NCBI RefSeq assembly: GCF_905220365.1
Contig: NC_061146.1
Span: 5,769,538-5,833,537, forward strand
Source: Vanessa cardui
Taxonomy: Eukaryota > Arthropoda > Insecta > Lepidoptera > Nymphalidae
Reading direction: 5' to 3'
DNA: 64,000 nucleotides
This document shows positions 62,801 to 64,000 of this stretch, one piece after another. Under the pieces are notes generated by a model. It did not search any database. It was not told the origin of the DNA and worked only from the letters and a program-made list of their open reading frames with translations. Numbering within the stretch: the first letter of the stretch is position 1; every line of letters starts with the position of its first letter. A program made the translations under genes and the position numbers.

Positions 62801-64000
62801 AACATCACAATGCATAACATATTATATAAAATTATATTTTATTTACTAGTTCGTCCATCCGGTAAAAGCGTATCCAATGCATTTAGAGGATAAGCAGAAC
62901 ATGTAATGTTGGAATATCTCCAAAACTCTCTCGAAGAAAGTTCTAACATCTCCCTAAAGACAGAAGCTCTACCCAACTGGCAGGCCAATGTTAACGGTGT
63001 AAAACCAGCTTTATTTAATCTGCCGTTACTTGCTGGAAGTTTTGGATGGCGGAGCGCATAGCCAAACATGTCCTGAAAATATAAATTTGGTAATGTCTCG
63101 GCATCTGCTGACCAAGTGATGGAATAATAAATCTAAACTAATCTAAACCTTAATTTGTATAAGTCTACTGTAATACTATTTTTAACAAAAATCTTGTTGA
63201 TACAGTAATTAACGTAAATAATCCTTGTTCACAAATCGATAAAATTATTTGTTGTCTTTTTGATTATTTGGTCTTCGTTACTTCATTATGCTATTTTCCA
63301 GCGACAATTTGATAAGTTCAAATTTTCGTTAGATTGACTTGAGCAACATACCAATTTATCACAAACTACAACCATATGAAGTATCATGTTTCCAAAAGAA
63401 TCTTGCGAATCAGGATCAGCTCCTGAGTCCAAAAGAAGGTTATATACTGCTTCATTAGCGCAACATGCAGCCCAGGCGAGTGGATACTCTCCCAGATATG
63501 CTAGACCTTCGTAATTTGTCTGACGAGCTGGAGGAACACGCTGTTGGTCCCGTGGAAGAAAAAAACTACCTAAAAACGATGTACATTTAAAGTACTAAAA
63601 TTGTATGCATTGGATCAACTTGAGTGGTTTTCAATATGTATTTTACCGATAGCTTTTTGATTTACGTCTGCTCCAGCTTCCACTAAATCTTGTACTAATT
63701 CATTATTGCTATAGGCAATGGCTAAATGCAAGGAACTCGCACCTGAAAGAATCTTTATGTTAAAGCGTGAAGAGAAATTAAGTATTGCTTTTTGGGCATT
63801 ATTTGCGTTAGATGGACTGTTATATGAGACATTATTAATGTTTTAAGAGTTCAAATTAATTTATAATATATATTAGGACCGATTTTCGAAACAAAGGACT
63901 TAGTCTATAAACTCTAATCTAATCTATAAACATATATATGAAATAACTAATGTTAAGGAATACTTTAAAGCGTTGACTCACCCAAATACTCTTCACCTTC
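53896..64000 (-). CDS. iav: TRPV channel Inactive, N-terminus beyond window (21 exons)
   Basis: Exons in coding order: 63982-64000 (partial), 63647-63742, 63352-63569, 62847-63072, 62547-62662, 61887-62135, 61383-61534, 60715-60845, 60315-60400, 59965-60126, 59686-59874, 59503-59618, 59258-59379, 58675-59019, 57912-58060, 57679-57814, 56805-56901, 55453-55536, 54596-54699, 54298-54397, 53896-54043 (TAA). Total 3045 nt, 1014 residues; all phases fit. Ankyrin repeats (GASSLHLAIAYSNNE; YPLAWAACCANEAVYNLL; GFTPLTLACQLGR) lead to S1 (FLKRLLILMLHLLLLSISVYL, split: 61887 exon), S2-S5, a pore with TLGDYS, and S6 (FVPILLLNMLIAMMGNTYA). The tail after S6 is over 400 residues, with a QMPLQP duplication. 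The motif GSFFLPRDQQ and long tail fit Iav over Nanchung. In insects Iav pairs with Nanchung in chordotonal cilia for hearing and proprioception. Confidence 0.87.
55825..55985 (-). repeat. Interspersed repeat, partner of 24140 family
   Basis: 'tataaatgtgaaagtaactc' at the left and 'cgaagccgcgggcgaatgtt' at the right; its reverse complement matches 24140-24312 over about 150 bases. The class is uncertain. Confidence 0.5.
56321..56790. mobile_element. ~470-base inverted-end element, copy 2
   Basis: Same ends as 31948-32386 (TAGGCTATTT... and ...AAATAGCCTA), with interior divergence. Its right end is 14 bases from the donor border of the iav exon at 56805-56901. Confidence 0.72.
57117..57290 (-). 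repeat. Degenerate SINE-B trace
   Basis: Weak similarity in order: 'atgcaagcccgtctac', 'ctatcgacaaa', 'ggcaaagggacat', 'ttaccatcaagtg'. An old copy immediately before the minisatellite, which may have grown from its last motif. Confidence 0.5.
57292..57632. repeat. 17-base minisatellite, about 20 units
   Basis: Unit 'gctatctactgttaagt' repeated without interruption in an iav intron. The first ~8 full units carry gctatc (one ttctatc) and the following ~11 carry gcaatc, so the two variants are grouped in blocks. Confidence 0.93.
58310..58561 (-). repeat. Degenerate SINE-B trace
   Basis: Keeps 'ggtggtaggactttgtgtaag', 'ctaccaccaaat' and 'gtgaccacttaccatcgg' in the right order, with much divergence. 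Confidence 0.55.
61588..61843 (+). mobile_element. Helitron-like element, short
   Basis: Starts near 'ataatataaaacaaggtcgc' and ends 'cgtgcgaagccggggcgggtcgctagt', with an internal body shared with 22960-23158. A CTAG end after a GC-rich stem and no inverted termini suggest a non-autonomous Helitron. It is antisense to iav, in the intron between exons 61887 and 61383. Confidence 0.55.

Overview
The window looks like the nuclear genome of an insect, most probably a moth or butterfly (Lepidoptera). This is inferred from AT-rich introns, short phased exons of insect-type proteins, and several repeat families that I associate with Lepidoptera: tRNA-derived SINEs, LINE 3' ends followed by short repeats, Helitron-like ends and hAT or mariner MITEs. 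No bacterial-style operon, CRISPR array or rRNA was seen.

Four multi-exon genes make up the coding content. I assembled each by following splice sites and checking that every exon length fits the reading phase. (1) 972-6927, plus strand: the 3' part of an XK-related-like membrane protein with a long charged, low-complexity tail. (2) 11686-35948, minus strand: a complete DEK chromatin protein, 15 exons, 635 residues. (3) 36765-48591, plus strand: a complete FUBP/PSI-type four-KH-domain RNA-binding protein, 15 exons, 695 residues, with a candidate alternative last exon at 50819-50890. (4) 53896-64000, minus strand: the TRPV channel Inactive (iav), 21 exons in view covering ankyrin repeats to stop; its N-terminal end lies beyond the window.

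Layout: XK-like and DEK are tail to tail, DEK and PSI are head to head with start codons 816 bases apart (a likely shared promoter), and PSI and iav are tail to tail. DEK and PSI are both nuclear nucleic-acid-binding proteins linked in other animals to chromatin and pre-mRNA splicing. Iav is a ciliary mechanosensory channel subunit with no evident link to them.

Most remaining sequence is intron or intergenic DNA filled with mobile elements. A 2.96 kb non-coding LTR element with near-identical LTRs sits in a DEK intron. Three copies of a MITE share CAATGAT ends and 8-base target duplications (perfect in two, 7/8 in the third). Other inverted-repeat elements, three SINE-like families, LINE tails, a 48-base perfect palindrome and a 17-base minisatellite of about 20 units are also present. 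I found no convincing evidence of a wholly new biological system. The most useful leads are the DEK/PSI divergent pair, the alternative PSI terminus, the young LTR element and the MITE/palindrome cluster before PSI exon 10.
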